From positions 1 through 63,894 of the forward strand of contig JAEULD010000065.1 of NCBI GenBank assembly GCA_016792765.1: 63,894 nt of DNA, given 5' to 3'. The stretch comes from Candidatus Odyssella sp. Lineage in GTDB: Bacteria > Pseudomonadota > Alphaproteobacteria > Bin65. This document shows positions 16,280 through 24,253 of the stretch, piece after piece. Under the pieces are notes generated by a model, which saw only the letters and a program-made list of their open reading frames with translations, was not told the DNA's origin and searched no databases. The translations under genes were made by a program, and so were the position numbers. Numbering within the stretch: position 1 is the first letter of the stretch; every line of letters starts with the position of its first letter.

Positions 16280-17194
16280 TCACTTGTCGCGCGCGATCTC
16301 CTCGCCGAGCCACTTGCGGAACAGCTGCACGCGGCGCAGCGCGCTGCGCGCCGGCGGGGCCACGAAGTAGTAGGCGAACTGGATCGGCTGCTTCACGTTG
16401 AACAGCGTCGCGAGGCGGCCCGCGCGGATGTCGTCGGCGGCGAGCCGCGCCTTGGCCAGCGCCACGCCGCGGCCCGAGATCGCCGCCTCGACGACGAGGC
16501 TCGACTGGTTGAAGCGCAGCCCGCGCCGCGCGCCCACATGCTCGATGCCGGCCGCGCGCAGCCACATGCGCCAGTCGGGGCAGGAGGGGTCCTGGTCCGG
16601 GCTGTCGTCGTGCAGCAGCGTGAATTCCTTGAGGTCCGCCGCCGTCCTGAGCTTGCGGTCCTTCAGCAGCGCGGGGCTGCACACCGGCACCACGCTCTCG
16701 GCCATCAGCTTCTCGGTGACCAGGCCCGCATAGCGGCCGGCGCCGTAGCGGATCGCGCAATCGATGCCTTCGGCGCCGAAATCGGCCAGCGCCATCGAGG
16801 CCGAGACGAGCACGTCGATCTCGGGATGCAGCGCGGTGAAGCGGTCGAGCCGCGGCACCAGCCATTTCGACGCGAACGACGGCGCCACCGAAACCGTGAG
16901 GCGGCCGTCCTGGCCCACATTGCCGATCGCCTGCAGCGCGTCGTGCATGCGCTCGAACGCCTCGGCGAGGCCGGGCAGGATCGCCTGGCCCTCGTCGGTC
17001 AGCAGCATCTGCCGGTTCGTGCGGCGGAAGAGCGCGCAGCCGAGATGGTCTTCGAGCTGCTTGATCTGCTGGCTCACCGCGCCCGGCGTCACGGCCAGCT
17101 CGTCCGCGGCCTTGGCGAGCGACAGGTGCCGCGCCGCGGCGACGAAGGCGCGCAGCGAATTCAGCGGCGGAAGGCGTTTCGGAGGAACGGCCAC
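16280..17194 (-). CDS. LysR family transcriptional regulator (GcvA-like)
   Basis: 304-residue LysR protein. The N-terminal HTH reads LNSLRAFVAAARHLSLAKAADELAVTPGAVSQQIKQLEDHLGCALFRR and is followed by a type-2 periplasmic-binding-like effector domain. GcvA clade features are LPPLNSLRAF and DCAIRYGAG. The start is the GTG at 17194, chosen to match family length; the frame is open further upstream. It shares its 5' region, including the FNR box at 17300-17313, with hemN. Confidence 0.85.
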   Translation of the reverse strand: MAVPPKRLPPLNSLRAFVAAARHLSLAKAADELAVTPGAVSQQIKQLEDHLGCALFRRTNRQMLLTDEGQAILPGLAEAFERMHDALQAIGNVGQDGRLTVSVAPSFASKWLVPRLDRFTALHPEIDVLVSASMALADFGAEGIDCAIRYGAGRYAGLVTEKLMAESVVPVCSPALLKDRKLRTAADLKEFTLLHDDSPDQDPSCPDWRMWLRAAGIEHVGARRGLRFNQSSLVVEAAISGRGVALAKARLAADDIRAGRLATLFNVKQPIQFAYYFVAPPARSALRRVQLFRKWLGEEIARDK

Positions 17195-17299
17195 GGCGGA
17201 ACTGAAGAAGGGGCGTCGGAGAGCCCGATTTGCGTTCGAGGAAGTGGCGTCTCGCGCGCGCGCCGTCAAGGCGCGCGCCGCGGCGCACCGCGGCGGCGT

Positions 17300-17313
17300 T
17301 TGATCCAGGTCAA
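17300..17313. promoter_or_regulatory. FNR/FixK box between the LysR gene and hemN
   Basis: TTGAT-CCAG-GTCAA fits TTGAy-N4-rTCAA. Its centre (17306.5) is 41.5 bp before the hemN ATG and 113 bp before the LysR start. Class II spacing would put the hemN transcription start on the start codon itself. Confidence 0.8.
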
Positions 17314-17347
17314 GGGCAGGCGCCACCCGCCGGGGTTGATTGGCGGC

Positions 17348-18700
17348 ATGACGCCCGACCTCGTCCGCAAATACGCCAAGGCGGTGCCGCGGTATACGAG
17401 CTACCCGACGGCGCCGCATTTCCGCGCCGGCTTCGGCGCCGCGCGCGCCGGGCAGTGGCTCGAGGCGCTGCCGGCGCAGAGCCGGCTATCGCTCTATTTT
17501 CACGTCCCGTTCTGCCGCAGCCTGTGCTGGTTCTGCGGCTGCCATACCAAGGTCACCAACCGCGCGGCGCCGCTCGCGCGCTACCTCGACACGCTGCTGG
17601 CGGAGGTCGCGCTGGTGACGGCGCGCCTCGGCCGCGGCCGCCCGGTCGCGCACATCCATTTCGGCGGCGGCTCGCCCAGCCTGCTGTCGCCCGACGAGCT
17701 GAAGCGGCTGGCCGAGGCCCTGCATCGCAGCTTCGCGATCCTGCCGGGCGCCGAATTCGCGATCGAGATCGATCCGCGCAACATCGACGAAGGCCGCGCG
17801 CGGGCGCTGGCCGAGATCGGCGTCAATCGCGCGAGCCTCGGCGTGCAGGATTTCGACCCCGCCGTGCAGCGCGCGGTCAACCGCGTGCAGCCGCTCGAGC
17901 TGACCGCGCGGGTGGCGGGCCTGCTGCGCGGCAACGGCATCGCGCGGCTCAACCTCGATCTCATGTACGGCCTGCCGCTGCAGACGATCGGCGGATTCGT
18001 CGAGACCGTCGAGCGCGCGCTGGCGCTGGCCCCGGACCGGTTCGCGCTGTTCGGCTACGCGCACGTGCCGTGGATGAAGAAGCACCAGTCGCTGATCGAT
18101 GCGGCCGCGCTGCCCGATGCGTGGCAGCGCTGGTGCCAGGCGCGCGCCGCCGAACGCCGGCTCGCGGCGGCCGGCTACGCCGCGATCGGGCTCGATCACT
18201 TCGCGCGGCCCGAGGATCCGCTGGCGCGCGCCGCCGCCGCCGGCACGCTGCGCCGCAACTTCCAGGGCTACACCGCCGATCCCGCCGACGCGCTGATCGG
18301 CTTCGGCGCCTCGGCGATCGGCGCGCTGCCGCAGGGCTACCTGCAGAACGAGAGCGACCTCAAGGCCTATGCCGAAGCCGTCGCGGCGGGGCGCCCGGCG
18401 ATGGCGCGCGGAATCGCGTTCGCGCCCGAGGATCGCCTGCGCGCCGCGGTCATCGAAAAGCTGATGACGGCGCTCGCGGCCGATACCGGCGCGCTCTGCC
18501 GCGCGCACGGCTATCCCGAGGCGCATCTCGACGGGGCCTTCGCCGCGGTCGACGCGCTCGCCGCCGACGGCTTGGCCGAACGGCACGGGCGGGTCGTGTC
18601 GATCCCGCCCGAGGCCCGCCTGTTCATGCGCGCCGTCGCCGCGTGTTTCGACGCCTATCTCGCCCCCACCGCGGAGCCGCGCCACGCCCAGGCGGTGTAG
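17348..18700 (+). CDS. hemN: Oxygen-independent coproporphyrinogen III oxidase HemN
   Basis: 450-residue radical SAM enzyme that decarboxylates coproporphyrinogen III to protoporphyrinogen IX without O2, supplying heme when oxygen is scarce. The SAM-cluster cysteines are Cys56-x3-Cys60-x2-Cys63 followed by Cys65, exactly the HemN arrangement. Other landmarks are the opening VPRYTSYPTAPHF, IHFGGGSPSLL, EIDPR and LMYGLPLQT. The start is ATG 17348, the only start before the conserved N-terminus; it has no clear ribosome-binding site. The FNR box 41.5 bp upstream implies induction at low oxygen. Confidence 0.95.
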   Translation: MTPDLVRKYAKAVPRYTSYPTAPHFRAGFGAARAGQWLEALPAQSRLSLYFHVPFCRSLCWFCGCHTKVTNRAAPLARYLDTLLAEVALVTARLGRGRPVAHIHFGGGSPSLLSPDELKRLAEALHRSFAILPGAEFAIEIDPRNIDEGRARALAEIGVNRASLGVQDFDPAVQRAVNRVQPLELTARVAGLLRGNGIARLNLDLMYGLPLQTIGGFVETVERALALAPDRFALFGYAHVPWMKKHQSLIDAAALPDAWQRWCQARAAERRLAAAGYAAIGLDHFARPEDPLARAAAAGTLRRNFQGYTADPADALIGFGASAIGALPQGYLQNESDLKAYAEAVAAGRPAMARGIAFAPEDRLRAAVIEKLMTALAADTGALCRAHGYPEAHLDGAFAAVDALAADGLAERHGRVVSIPPEARLFMRAVAACFDAYLAPTAEPRHAQAV

Positions 18701-18712
18701 CGCGCCGCCGCC

Positions 18713-19537
18713 TCAGTGCGACATCAGCACCGGCGCGGTCATGTGGCGGAAAATGCTGTGCGTGGCGCCGCCGAGGATCAGTTCGCGCAGCCGCGAGCGG
18801 CCATAGGCGCCCATCACGATGAGATCGGCCGAAAGATCGGCCGCGGCCGACAGCAACACGTCGCCCACCTCGATGTCATGGGTGTGCGCGACGCGCGTCT
18901 TGGCGTTCACGCCGTGCTCGCCGAGCCAGCGCTTGATGTCCGCTTCCATCGCCGCCGTCTCGCCGTGCGGGTTCACGGTGAGCACCGTCACGTCGCTGGA
19001 GGCGCCGAGGAACGGGAGCGCGTCGGCCAGCGCGCGCGCCGATTCGCGCGTGCCGCTCCAGGCCGCCAGCACGCGCTTGCCCACATCCGGGAAATTGCCG
19101 GCATAGGGCACGATCAGCACGGGGCGGCCCGCGCCCATCACGATCTCGGCCGGCGAATCGTAGTCGGTGGCGGCGTCGGTCTCTTCGGGCGCCGGCTGCG
19201 CGACGATGGTCAGGTCCGCATAACGGGCGCGCGCCAGCACGGCGTCGGCGGTCATGCCCTCGACCTGCGTCCAGATCGCCTTGCCCTGCGGCACCGCCAC
19301 GCCGGCGAACGCCTTCTTCGCCGCTTCGGCGCGCTGCTTGTAGATGTTCTGCTGCGCCTCGATGATCTGCGGCGTCAGCATCCCGTCGATCGAGGCGGGG
19401 ACGAACGGCGGCACGCTGGCGAACACGCCTTCGAGCGCGGCGCCGAAGCGCCCCGCCAGCGTGCCCGAAAGCTTGAGGACGGCGGCGTCGTGGGCGCCGC
19501 CCTCGAGATGGGCGACGATGTGCTTGATCCCCGTCAT
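18713..19537 (-). CDS. Universal stress protein with two UspA domains
   Basis: 274-residue tandem universal stress protein. The C-terminal domain keeps the ATP-binding motif G-x2-G-x9-G-S/T (GAYGRSRLRELILGGAT). The N-terminal domain is more divergent and lacks it, as is common. It converges on hemN with 12 bp between. In relatives such tandem Usp genes belong to Fnr/FixK regulons next to hemN and cco genes; it lies just downstream of the GNAT gene that shares an FNR box, so read-through from that promoter is likely. Confidence 0.88.
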   Translation of the reverse strand: MTGIKHIVAHLEGGAHDAAVLKLSGTLAGRFGAALEGVFASVPPFVPASIDGMLTPQIIEAQQNIYKQRAEAAKKAFAGVAVPQGKAIWTQVEGMTADAVLARARYADLTIVAQPAPEETDAATDYDSPAEIVMGAGRPVLIVPYAGNFPDVGKRVLAAWSGTRESARALADALPFLGASSDVTVLTVNPHGETAAMEADIKRWLGEHGVNAKTRVAHTHDIEVGDVLLSAAADLSADLIVMGAYGRSRLRELILGGATHSIFRHMTAPVLMSH

Positions 19538-19543
19538 AGGTCC

Positions 19544-20068
19544 TTACCTCGCGCTGGTTCGTGGCCGGCACGCCTGCTTGGCGGGGGCCGGGACGCGCAT
19601 CTTACCGGCGGGAAGCGAGCGCCGTCGACGGAAACTCAGCGACTCCAGCGCATACCCGGCCCGAAACAGCGCGCCCTCGCAGCCCACCGCCTCGGCATTG
19701 AGCGGATCGCCGGTCGCGGGCAGCACGACGCGGACCCACTTGCACCCGCGCTCCAGCGCGAGGCCGTCGGCGGCCTCGAGCAGCGCCTTGGCCGGGGTCG
19801 CATAGCGCGGCATGTCCGCGACCACGAACGGATCGCACACCAGCGCGGCGCCGCCCTGGTCGTGCCGGTTGGCCTGGTAGAACAGCAGTCCGGCCACGTA
19901 GCCGTGCTGGGTTTCGGCCGCGATCGCGCCCGAATCCGGCGAGCCCACATAGCTCGCGACGAAGGCGCGCCAGCGGGCAAGATCGCAGATACCGAGCGCC
20001 TGGGCGAACGGAAAGCTCTTCTCGACGAGCGCGCCGGTCAGCGGCCTGATCGCGTAGTCGCGGTGCAT
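19544..20068 (-). CDS. GNAT-like N-acetyltransferase
   Basis: 174-residue protein with the alternation of a GNAT acetyltransferase fold: an N-terminal IRPLTGALVEKSFPFAQA, a central strand GYVAGLLFYQAN, the loop VADMPRYATPAKALLEAADGLALERGCKWVRVVLP and a final FRAGYALESLSF. The acetyl-CoA loop (Q/R-x2-G-x-G/A) is not clear, so the assignment is moderate. It lies 6 bp upstream of the usp gene in one operon and 65 bp from the divergent FNR box at 20133-20146. The start ATG at 20068 is preferred over longer in-frame options that run through the regulatory box. Confidence 0.6.
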   Translation of the reverse strand: MHRDYAIRPLTGALVEKSFPFAQALGICDLARWRAFVASYVGSPDSGAIAAETQHGYVAGLLFYQANRHDQGGAALVCDPFVVADMPRYATPAKALLEAADGLALERGCKWVRVVLPATGDPLNAEAVGCEGALFRAGYALESLSFRRRRSLPAGKMRVPAPAKQACRPRTSAR

Positions 20069-20132
20069 CTCGATAACTCGAATGCGATTTCCGATCCCCG
20101 GCCATGCATATTCGGCTAGGCCCGCCCGGGCC

Positions 20133-20146
20133 TTGATCTGCGTCAA
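20133..20146. promoter_or_regulatory. FNR/FixK box between the GNAT-usp operon and fnrN
   Basis: TTGAT-CTGC-GTCAA matches the FNR consensus. With class II spacing it would give leaders of about 40 nt for fnrN and 30 nt for the GNAT gene, so it may serve both directions and make fnrN autoregulated or FixK-controlled. Confidence 0.8.
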
Positions 20147-20220
20147 AATGCGACGTGCCGCGCTGCAGCAAGGCACCCAGATTGGCATTAAGGTCGTGAC
20201 TGGCGCGGGGTGTGCGGTCC

Positions 20221-20991
20221 ATGTCGAACGTCGTAGCAAAACAGCTCGTTCAGCCGTTGCAGCGCGGCGTCGTGGCCGAGAACAATCCGTGCGCGGCCTG
20301 CCAGGTGCGCGATCTCAGCATCTGCGGCGCCATCGAGCCCGAGCACCTCGGCAAGCTCGACGCGATCGTCGTGCACAAGAAGCTGGTGCCGGGCGAGATC
20401 CTGTTCTTCGAGGGCGACCGCTCCGACAGCCTCTACATCATCACCGAGGGCTGCGTGCGCCTGTCCAAGATGCTGGCCGACGGGCGCCGCCAGATCACCG
20501 GCTTCCTGTTCCCGTCGGATTTCCTCGGGCTCGCGCTGCGCGAGCGCTATGCCTACAGCGCCGAGGCGGTGGATCCGGTGTTGCTCTGCCGCTATCCCAA
20601 GAACCGGCTCGAGGCGCTGCTCGACCAGTTCCCGGCGATGGAGCGGCGCCTGCTCGCCGTCGCCTCCAACGAGCTGGCGGCGGCGCAGGACCAGATGCTG
20701 CTGCTCGGGCGCAAGACGGCGCTGGAGCGCGTCGCCTCGTTCCTGATGATCCTGATGCGCCGCATGCAGCTCAAGGGCCGGCAGGACACCGTCTCGCTGC
20801 CGATGACGCGCACCGACATCGGCGACTATCTCGGCCTCACCATCGAAACGGTGAGCCGCAGCCTCTCGAAGCTGAAGCGCGACCGCATCGTGCGTTTCCT
20901 GACCGCGCAGGACATGCAGATCGTCGATCCGAAGCGCCTCGCCCAGCTCGCCGGCGCCGACGACGAGTGGAAGCCGACGACGACGCTGTGA
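20221..20991 (+). CDS. fnrN: Crp/Fnr family oxygen-sensing regulator, FnrN/FnrL type
   Basis: 256-residue FNR homologue that binds a [4Fe-4S] cluster and dimerises without O2. Cys24-x2-Cys27-x7-Cys35 at the N-terminus and Cys123 (LLCRYP) in the sensor domain form the cluster ligands. The HTH helix LTIETVSRSLSKLK reads TTGAT half-sites, the same as FixK. ATG 20221 is preferred; a GTG at 20212 is possible. Having both FixK (without cluster) and FnrN (with cluster) means low oxygen is sensed twice, through heme in FixL and through iron-sulfur here. Confidence 0.93.
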   Translation: MSNVVAKQLVQPLQRGVVAENNPCAACQVRDLSICGAIEPEHLGKLDAIVVHKKLVPGEILFFEGDRSDSLYIITEGCVRLSKMLADGRRQITGFLFPSDFLGLALRERYAYSAEAVDPVLLCRYPKNRLEALLDQFPAMERRLLAVASNELAAAQDQMLLLGRKTALERVASFLMILMRRMQLKGRQDTVSLPMTRTDIGDYLGLTIETVSRSLSKLKRDRIVRFLTAQDMQIVDPKRLAQLAGADDEWKPTTTL

Positions 20992-21007
20992 GCGCCGCCG
21001 CGCGGCG

Positions 21008-22264
21008 CTAATACGTCTCCACGTGATAGCGCCCGCTGCGGCGCAGCTCGACCTTCACCTCGCGCCAGTTCAGCCCGGCGCCCTCGCAGATGGCGGCGAA
21101 CGCAGCCTCGACGCCTTCTTCCATGCGCTTGTGGCCGCACAGATAGAAATAGGCGTTGTCGTCGGCGAGCAGCCCGGCGAGGTCGCCGGCGCGGGCGCGC
21201 AGGCGGTCCTGCACATAGGCCTTGGGCCGCGCCGTGTCGCGCGAGAACGCGAACTCGACGTCGATGAAGTCGCGCGGCAGGCGCGTGAGCGGGCCGAAAT
21301 AGGGCAGCTCGCCCGGCGTGCGCGCGCCGAAGAACAGCATCAGCCTGCCGCCCGAGCCGTCGCCGCGCGCCCATTTGCGGCGCCGGCGCTCGGTCATCGC
21401 GCGCATCGGCGCCGCGCCGGTGCCGGTGCAGATCATGACGACGTGCGCGCCGGGATGGTTCGGCATCAGGTACGTCGTGCCGTAGGGGCCGATCAGCCTC
21501 ACCGTGTCGCCCTTGGCGAGATCGCAGAGGTAGTTCGAGGCGACGCCGCGCACCGGCCGGCCGTCGTGATCCTCGGTCACGCGCTTCACGGTCAGCGCGA
21601 GATTGTTCTTGCCCGGCCGTTCGCCCTCGCGCGGGCTCGCCACCGAATAGAGCCGCACGCGGTGCGGCCTGCCGTCGGCGTCGAGGCCGGGCGGCAGCAC
21701 GCCGATCGACTGGCCCTCGAGCAGCGGCAGCGCGGTGATGCCGAGGTCGAGCACGATGTGATGGATGTCGCTGGAGGCGCCCGGCTCGGTGAGGCGGAGA
21801 TTGCCGGAAACCGTCGCCGTCACCGGGCGGTCCGGCGCGTAGAGATTGACGTAGGGGTGCGCGGCGGACCACGGCGGCACCGCGCGGCCCTCTTCGGCCG
21901 CGGTCGCGACGGCGGTGATCGTCGCCACCTCGGCGGGCAGCGCGGCCTCGCCCGCGGCCACGGGCTCGCCGGGCGGGGCGGCCTCGCGCTCGCCGGGCGC
22001 CTGGTCGGGCGGCAGCGTCTCCCAGCCGAGCTGCTCGGCGACGGTCCACGGCCGCGCGACCTGGCGATAATTGTCGATCGCGCCGGTCGGGCAGGGCGGC
22101 AGGCAGTCGCCGCAGAAATTGCAGAGTGCGAAGTCGACGACGTAGTTGACGCCGTTGTGGCTGATCGCGCGCACGCCGCACACTTCCTCGCAGGTGTTGC
22201 AGCGGATGCACACCTCGGGGTCGATCAGGTGCTGGCGGCGCAATCCGGTCGTGGTTCCGTGCAT
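21008..22264 (-). CDS. boxA: Benzoyl-CoA 2,3-epoxidase reductase subunit BoxA
   Basis: 418-residue NADPH-dependent reductase that feeds electrons to BoxB for epoxidation of benzoyl-CoA in the aerobic box pathway. The N-terminus has two [4Fe-4S] motifs of C-x2-C-x2-C-x3-C form (Cys19/22/25/29 and Cys48/51/54/58). A variable Ala/Pro-rich linker covers about residues 65-130. The C-terminal ferredoxin-NADP reductase domain has the FAD motif RLYSVAS, the nucleotide motif [12 protein letters not shown] and a terminal [13 protein letters not shown]. It lies 173 bp downstream of boxB on the same strand. BoxC and benzoate-CoA ligase are not in the window. Confidence 0.93.
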   Translation of the reverse strand: MHGTTTGLRRQHLIDPEVCIRCNTCEEVCGVRAISHNGVNYVVDFALCNFCGDCLPPCPTGAIDNYRQVARPWTVAEQLGWETLPPDQAPGEREAAPPGEPVAAGEAALPAEVATITAVATAAEEGRAVPPWSAAHPYVNLYAPDRPVTATVSGNLRLTEPGASSDIHHIVLDLGITALPLLEGQSIGVLPPGLDADGRPHRVRLYSVASPREGERPGKNNLALTVKRVTEDHDGRPVRGVASNYLCDLAKGDTVRLIGPYGTTYLMPNHPGAHVVMICTGTGAAPMRAMTERRRRKWARGDGSGGRLMLFFGARTPGELPYFGPLTRLPRDFIDVEFAFSRDTARPKAYVQDRLRARAGDLAGLLADDNAYFYLCGHKRMEEGVEAAFAAICEGAGLNWREVKVELRRSGRYHVETY

Positions 22265-22293
22265 GCGCGGCGGCCTTCGTGCGGGAGTAGGGC

Positions 22294-22420
22294 GGGCGGG
22301 AGCGCGGGGGATCCGGCGGCGCTCCCGCCCATCGCTCGCTTCGGCCTATGCGGCCGGGGCGGGCGAGTCCGGCGAAAGGGCGGGACGGGAGCGCGGGGGA
22401 TCCGGCGGCGCCCCCGTCCC
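22294..22420. repeat. Two tandem hairpin repeats between boxB and boxA
   Basis: Copies at 22294-22330 and 22382-22420 share a near-identical core (GGGAGCGCGGGGGATCCGGC). Each has inverted arms: 12 bp perfect in the first (22294-22305 with 22319-22330), 13 bp with one mismatch in the second. They lie in the leader of boxA after boxB, where stable hairpins could process or partly terminate the message. Confidence 0.75.
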
Positions 22421-22437
22421 TGCGTTCGTCGACTTAT

Positions 22438-23862
22438 TCAGTCGACTCGCGCATAGGCGAACTCGATCGGCTGGTTGTTGATCCCGCGCGCCGGCGGCGC
22501 GATCCAGCTCGCGAATTTTCCGGGCTCGGTGACCGGCTTCATCAGCGACTGCACGAAGGCGTGATCCGCGTCGCCCGGCAGCCAGTCGGCGTGATGGCGC
22601 GTCCACTCCGCCTCGGTCAGCACGCGGCCCTCCGGGCTCACATGCAGCTGGGCGAAGGTGCCGATCTGGCGGTGGAAGGCCTTGTGCGGCAGGCGCAGGC
22701 GCTGGTTGGTGCCGCCCTTCTCGAGCACCTTGTTCCAGCGGTCGACGCCCTTCTGGCAATCGACGATGTAGTCGTCGCGCAGGCGCTCGTTGAGCGCGGT
22801 CAGCGCCGGCGCCTCGCGCACGACGATGGCGTCGCCGGCGAGATCCGGCACCGGATAGGTGGCGGTGGCGAGCCGGTGATCGTCCTTGAGCTTGGTTTCC
22901 TCGAAGCGCCCCTTGAGGCCCATCGTGAACGCGTTGGCGGCGTTGGTGGAAATCTCGCTGCCGTAGAGGTCCTCGGTCACGCTGATGTGGAAGTTGAGGT
23001 ATTTCTGGATCGTCGGGATGTCGATCGCGCCCTCGGACCGCACCTTCGCGGGATCGTCGGAGTTGATGCGCTTCATCACCTCGCAGGTCTTCTGGAGGAT
23101 GCGGCCGATGCCGGTTTCGCCGACGAAGAGGTGATGCGCCTCCTCGGTGAGCATGAACCGGCACGAGCGCGAGAGCGGATCGAAGCCCGATTCGGCGAGC
23201 GAGGCGAGCTGATACTTGCCGTCGCGGTCGGTCAGCATCGTGAAGAAGAAGAACGACAGCCAATCCGGCGTCTTCTCGTTGAAGGCGCCGAGGATGCGCG
23301 GGCGGTCGCTGTCGCCCGAGCGGCGCTCGAGCAGGCCCTCCGCCTCCTCGCGGCCGTCGCGGCCGAAATGCTTCATCAGCAGATAGACCATCGCCCAGAG
23401 ATGGCGGCCTTCCTCGACGTTCACCTGGAAGAGATTCCGCAGGTCGTAGAGCGAGGGGCAGGTGCGCCCGAGCTGGCGCTGCTGCTCGACCGAGGCGGGC
23501 TCGGTATCGCCCTGCGTCACGACCAGCCGGCGCAGCAGCGAGCGGTATTCGCCGGGCACGTCCTGCCACGCCGCCTCGCCCTTGTGGTCGCCGAAGTTCA
23601 CCTGGCGGTCCTTCTCGGGCGGCGTGAGGAAGATGCCCCAGCGGTAGTCGGGCATTTTCACGTAGCCGTACTGCGCCCATCCCTGCGGATCGACGCTGAT
23701 CGCGGTACGCAGATATACGTCCTTCGATTGGAAGCCTTCCGGCCCCATCTCGCGCCACCAGTCGAGATATTTCGGCTGCCAGCGCTCGAGGGCGCGCTGC
23801 AACTGCTTGTCGTCCGATAGGCTGACGTTGTTCGGAATGCGCTCGTTGTAGTTGATCGTCAT
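22438..23862 (-). CDS. boxB: Benzoyl-CoA 2,3-epoxidase oxygenase subunit BoxB
   Basis: 474-residue di-iron monooxygenase that converts benzoyl-CoA to its 2,3-epoxide, the step that removes aromaticity in the box pathway. Di-iron ligands of the family are visible in the helices NVEEGRHLWAM and LTEEAHHLF (E..H pairs), with nearby VTQGDTEPASVE and PDWLSFFFFTML. The length equals known BoxB. The start ATG at 23862 follows comparison with family N-termini (MTINYNERIPNN). An FNR box lies about 90 bp upstream, giving class II spacing with a leader near 49 nt, so transcription is probably raised at low oxygen. Confidence 0.94.
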   Translation of the reverse strand: MTINYNERIPNNVSLSDDKQLQRALERWQPKYLDWWREMGPEGFQSKDVYLRTAISVDPQGWAQYGYVKMPDYRWGIFLTPPEKDRQVNFGDHKGEAAWQDVPGEYRSLLRRLVVTQGDTEPASVEQQRQLGRTCPSLYDLRNLFQVNVEEGRHLWAMVYLLMKHFGRDGREEAEGLLERRSGDSDRPRILGAFNEKTPDWLSFFFFTMLTDRDGKYQLASLAESGFDPLSRSCRFMLTEEAHHLFVGETGIGRILQKTCEVMKRINSDDPAKVRSEGAIDIPTIQKYLNFHISVTEDLYGSEISTNAANAFTMGLKGRFEETKLKDDHRLATATYPVPDLAGDAIVVREAPALTALNERLRDDYIVDCQKGVDRWNKVLEKGGTNQRLRLPHKAFHRQIGTFAQLHVSPEGRVLTEAEWTRHHADWLPGDADHAFVQSLMKPVTEPGKFASWIAPPARGINNQPIEFAYARVD

Positions 23863-23945
23863 GTGGATCCCTTGGTTCCCCAGCCCCCGGCGCAAGCGGC
23901 CGGCGGCCCGCGGTCGGAACCTGCGCGAGACGGCACGGGGAGGCT

Positions 23946-23959
23946 TTGACCTGAATCAA
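23946..23959. promoter_or_regulatory. FNR/FixK box upstream of boxB
   Basis: TTGAC-CTGA-ATCAA fits TTGAy-N4-rTCAA, centred 90.5 bp before the boxB ATG. The only other gene nearby ends rather than starts here, so boxB is the target. Confidence 0.8.
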
Positions 23960-23963
23960 AGAT

Positions 23964-23997
23964 CGCGCCTTTTCGCGGCCGGCCGCGAAAAGGCGCG
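23964..23997. repeat. 34-bp perfect palindrome next to the boxB FNR box
   Basis: An uninterrupted inverted repeat with arms 23964-23980 and 23981-23997 (GCGCCTTTTCGCGGCC half). No spacer separates the arms, unlike a normal terminator loop. It lies 5 bp from the FNR box, upstream of boxB. Confidence 0.85.
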
Positions 23998-24002
23998 CAA
24001 AC

Positions 24003-24031
24003 GAAAAGGGGGCGGGCTTGCGCCCGCCCCC
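24003..24031 (-). terminator. Rho-independent terminator after the small membrane protein gene
   Basis: Perfect 10-bp GC stem (GGGGGCGGGC at 24008-24017 with 24022-24031, loop TTGC), followed leftward by CCCC-free TTTTCG on the minus strand. It lies 33 bp past the stop at 24064 and isolates boxB from the upstream operon. Confidence 0.82.
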
Positions 24032-24063
24032 CGGCCTCGGGCCCTTTGCGTGCGCGGCCGGCG

Positions 24064-24252
24064 TCAGCCCTGTTCGGGCGGAACCGCCATCTTGCCGATC
24101 ATCCGGAACGAGAAGCCGACTCCGAACAGGAAGAACAGCCAGCCCGCCAGTTCCATGCCGAGATCGGCGCCTCGCGCCGCGAGCACGAGCCCCAGCAGCG
24201 CGACGATGACGGCGGCGCCCAGCGCGATCCAGTGCGAAAGACCGTAGTTCAT
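24064..24252 (-). CDS. Small membrane protein of unknown function, two predicted helices
   Basis: 62-residue hydrophobic protein. Helix one is about residues 8-27 (WIALGAAVIVALLGLVLAA) and helix two about 34-52 (LAGWLFFLFGVGFSFRMIG), joined by a short acidic loop; the tail is polar. The ATG has a GGAGAG ribosome-binding site. It follows the DUF2189 gene by 1 bp, so it belongs to the transcript that starts at the FNR box shared with ccoN. I do not recognise the family; location suggests a role connected with low-oxygen respiration. Confidence 0.72.
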   Translation of the reverse strand: MNYGLSHWIALGAAVIVALLGLVLAARGADLGMELAGWLFFLFGVGFSFRMIGKMAVPPEQG

Positions 24253-24253
24253 G

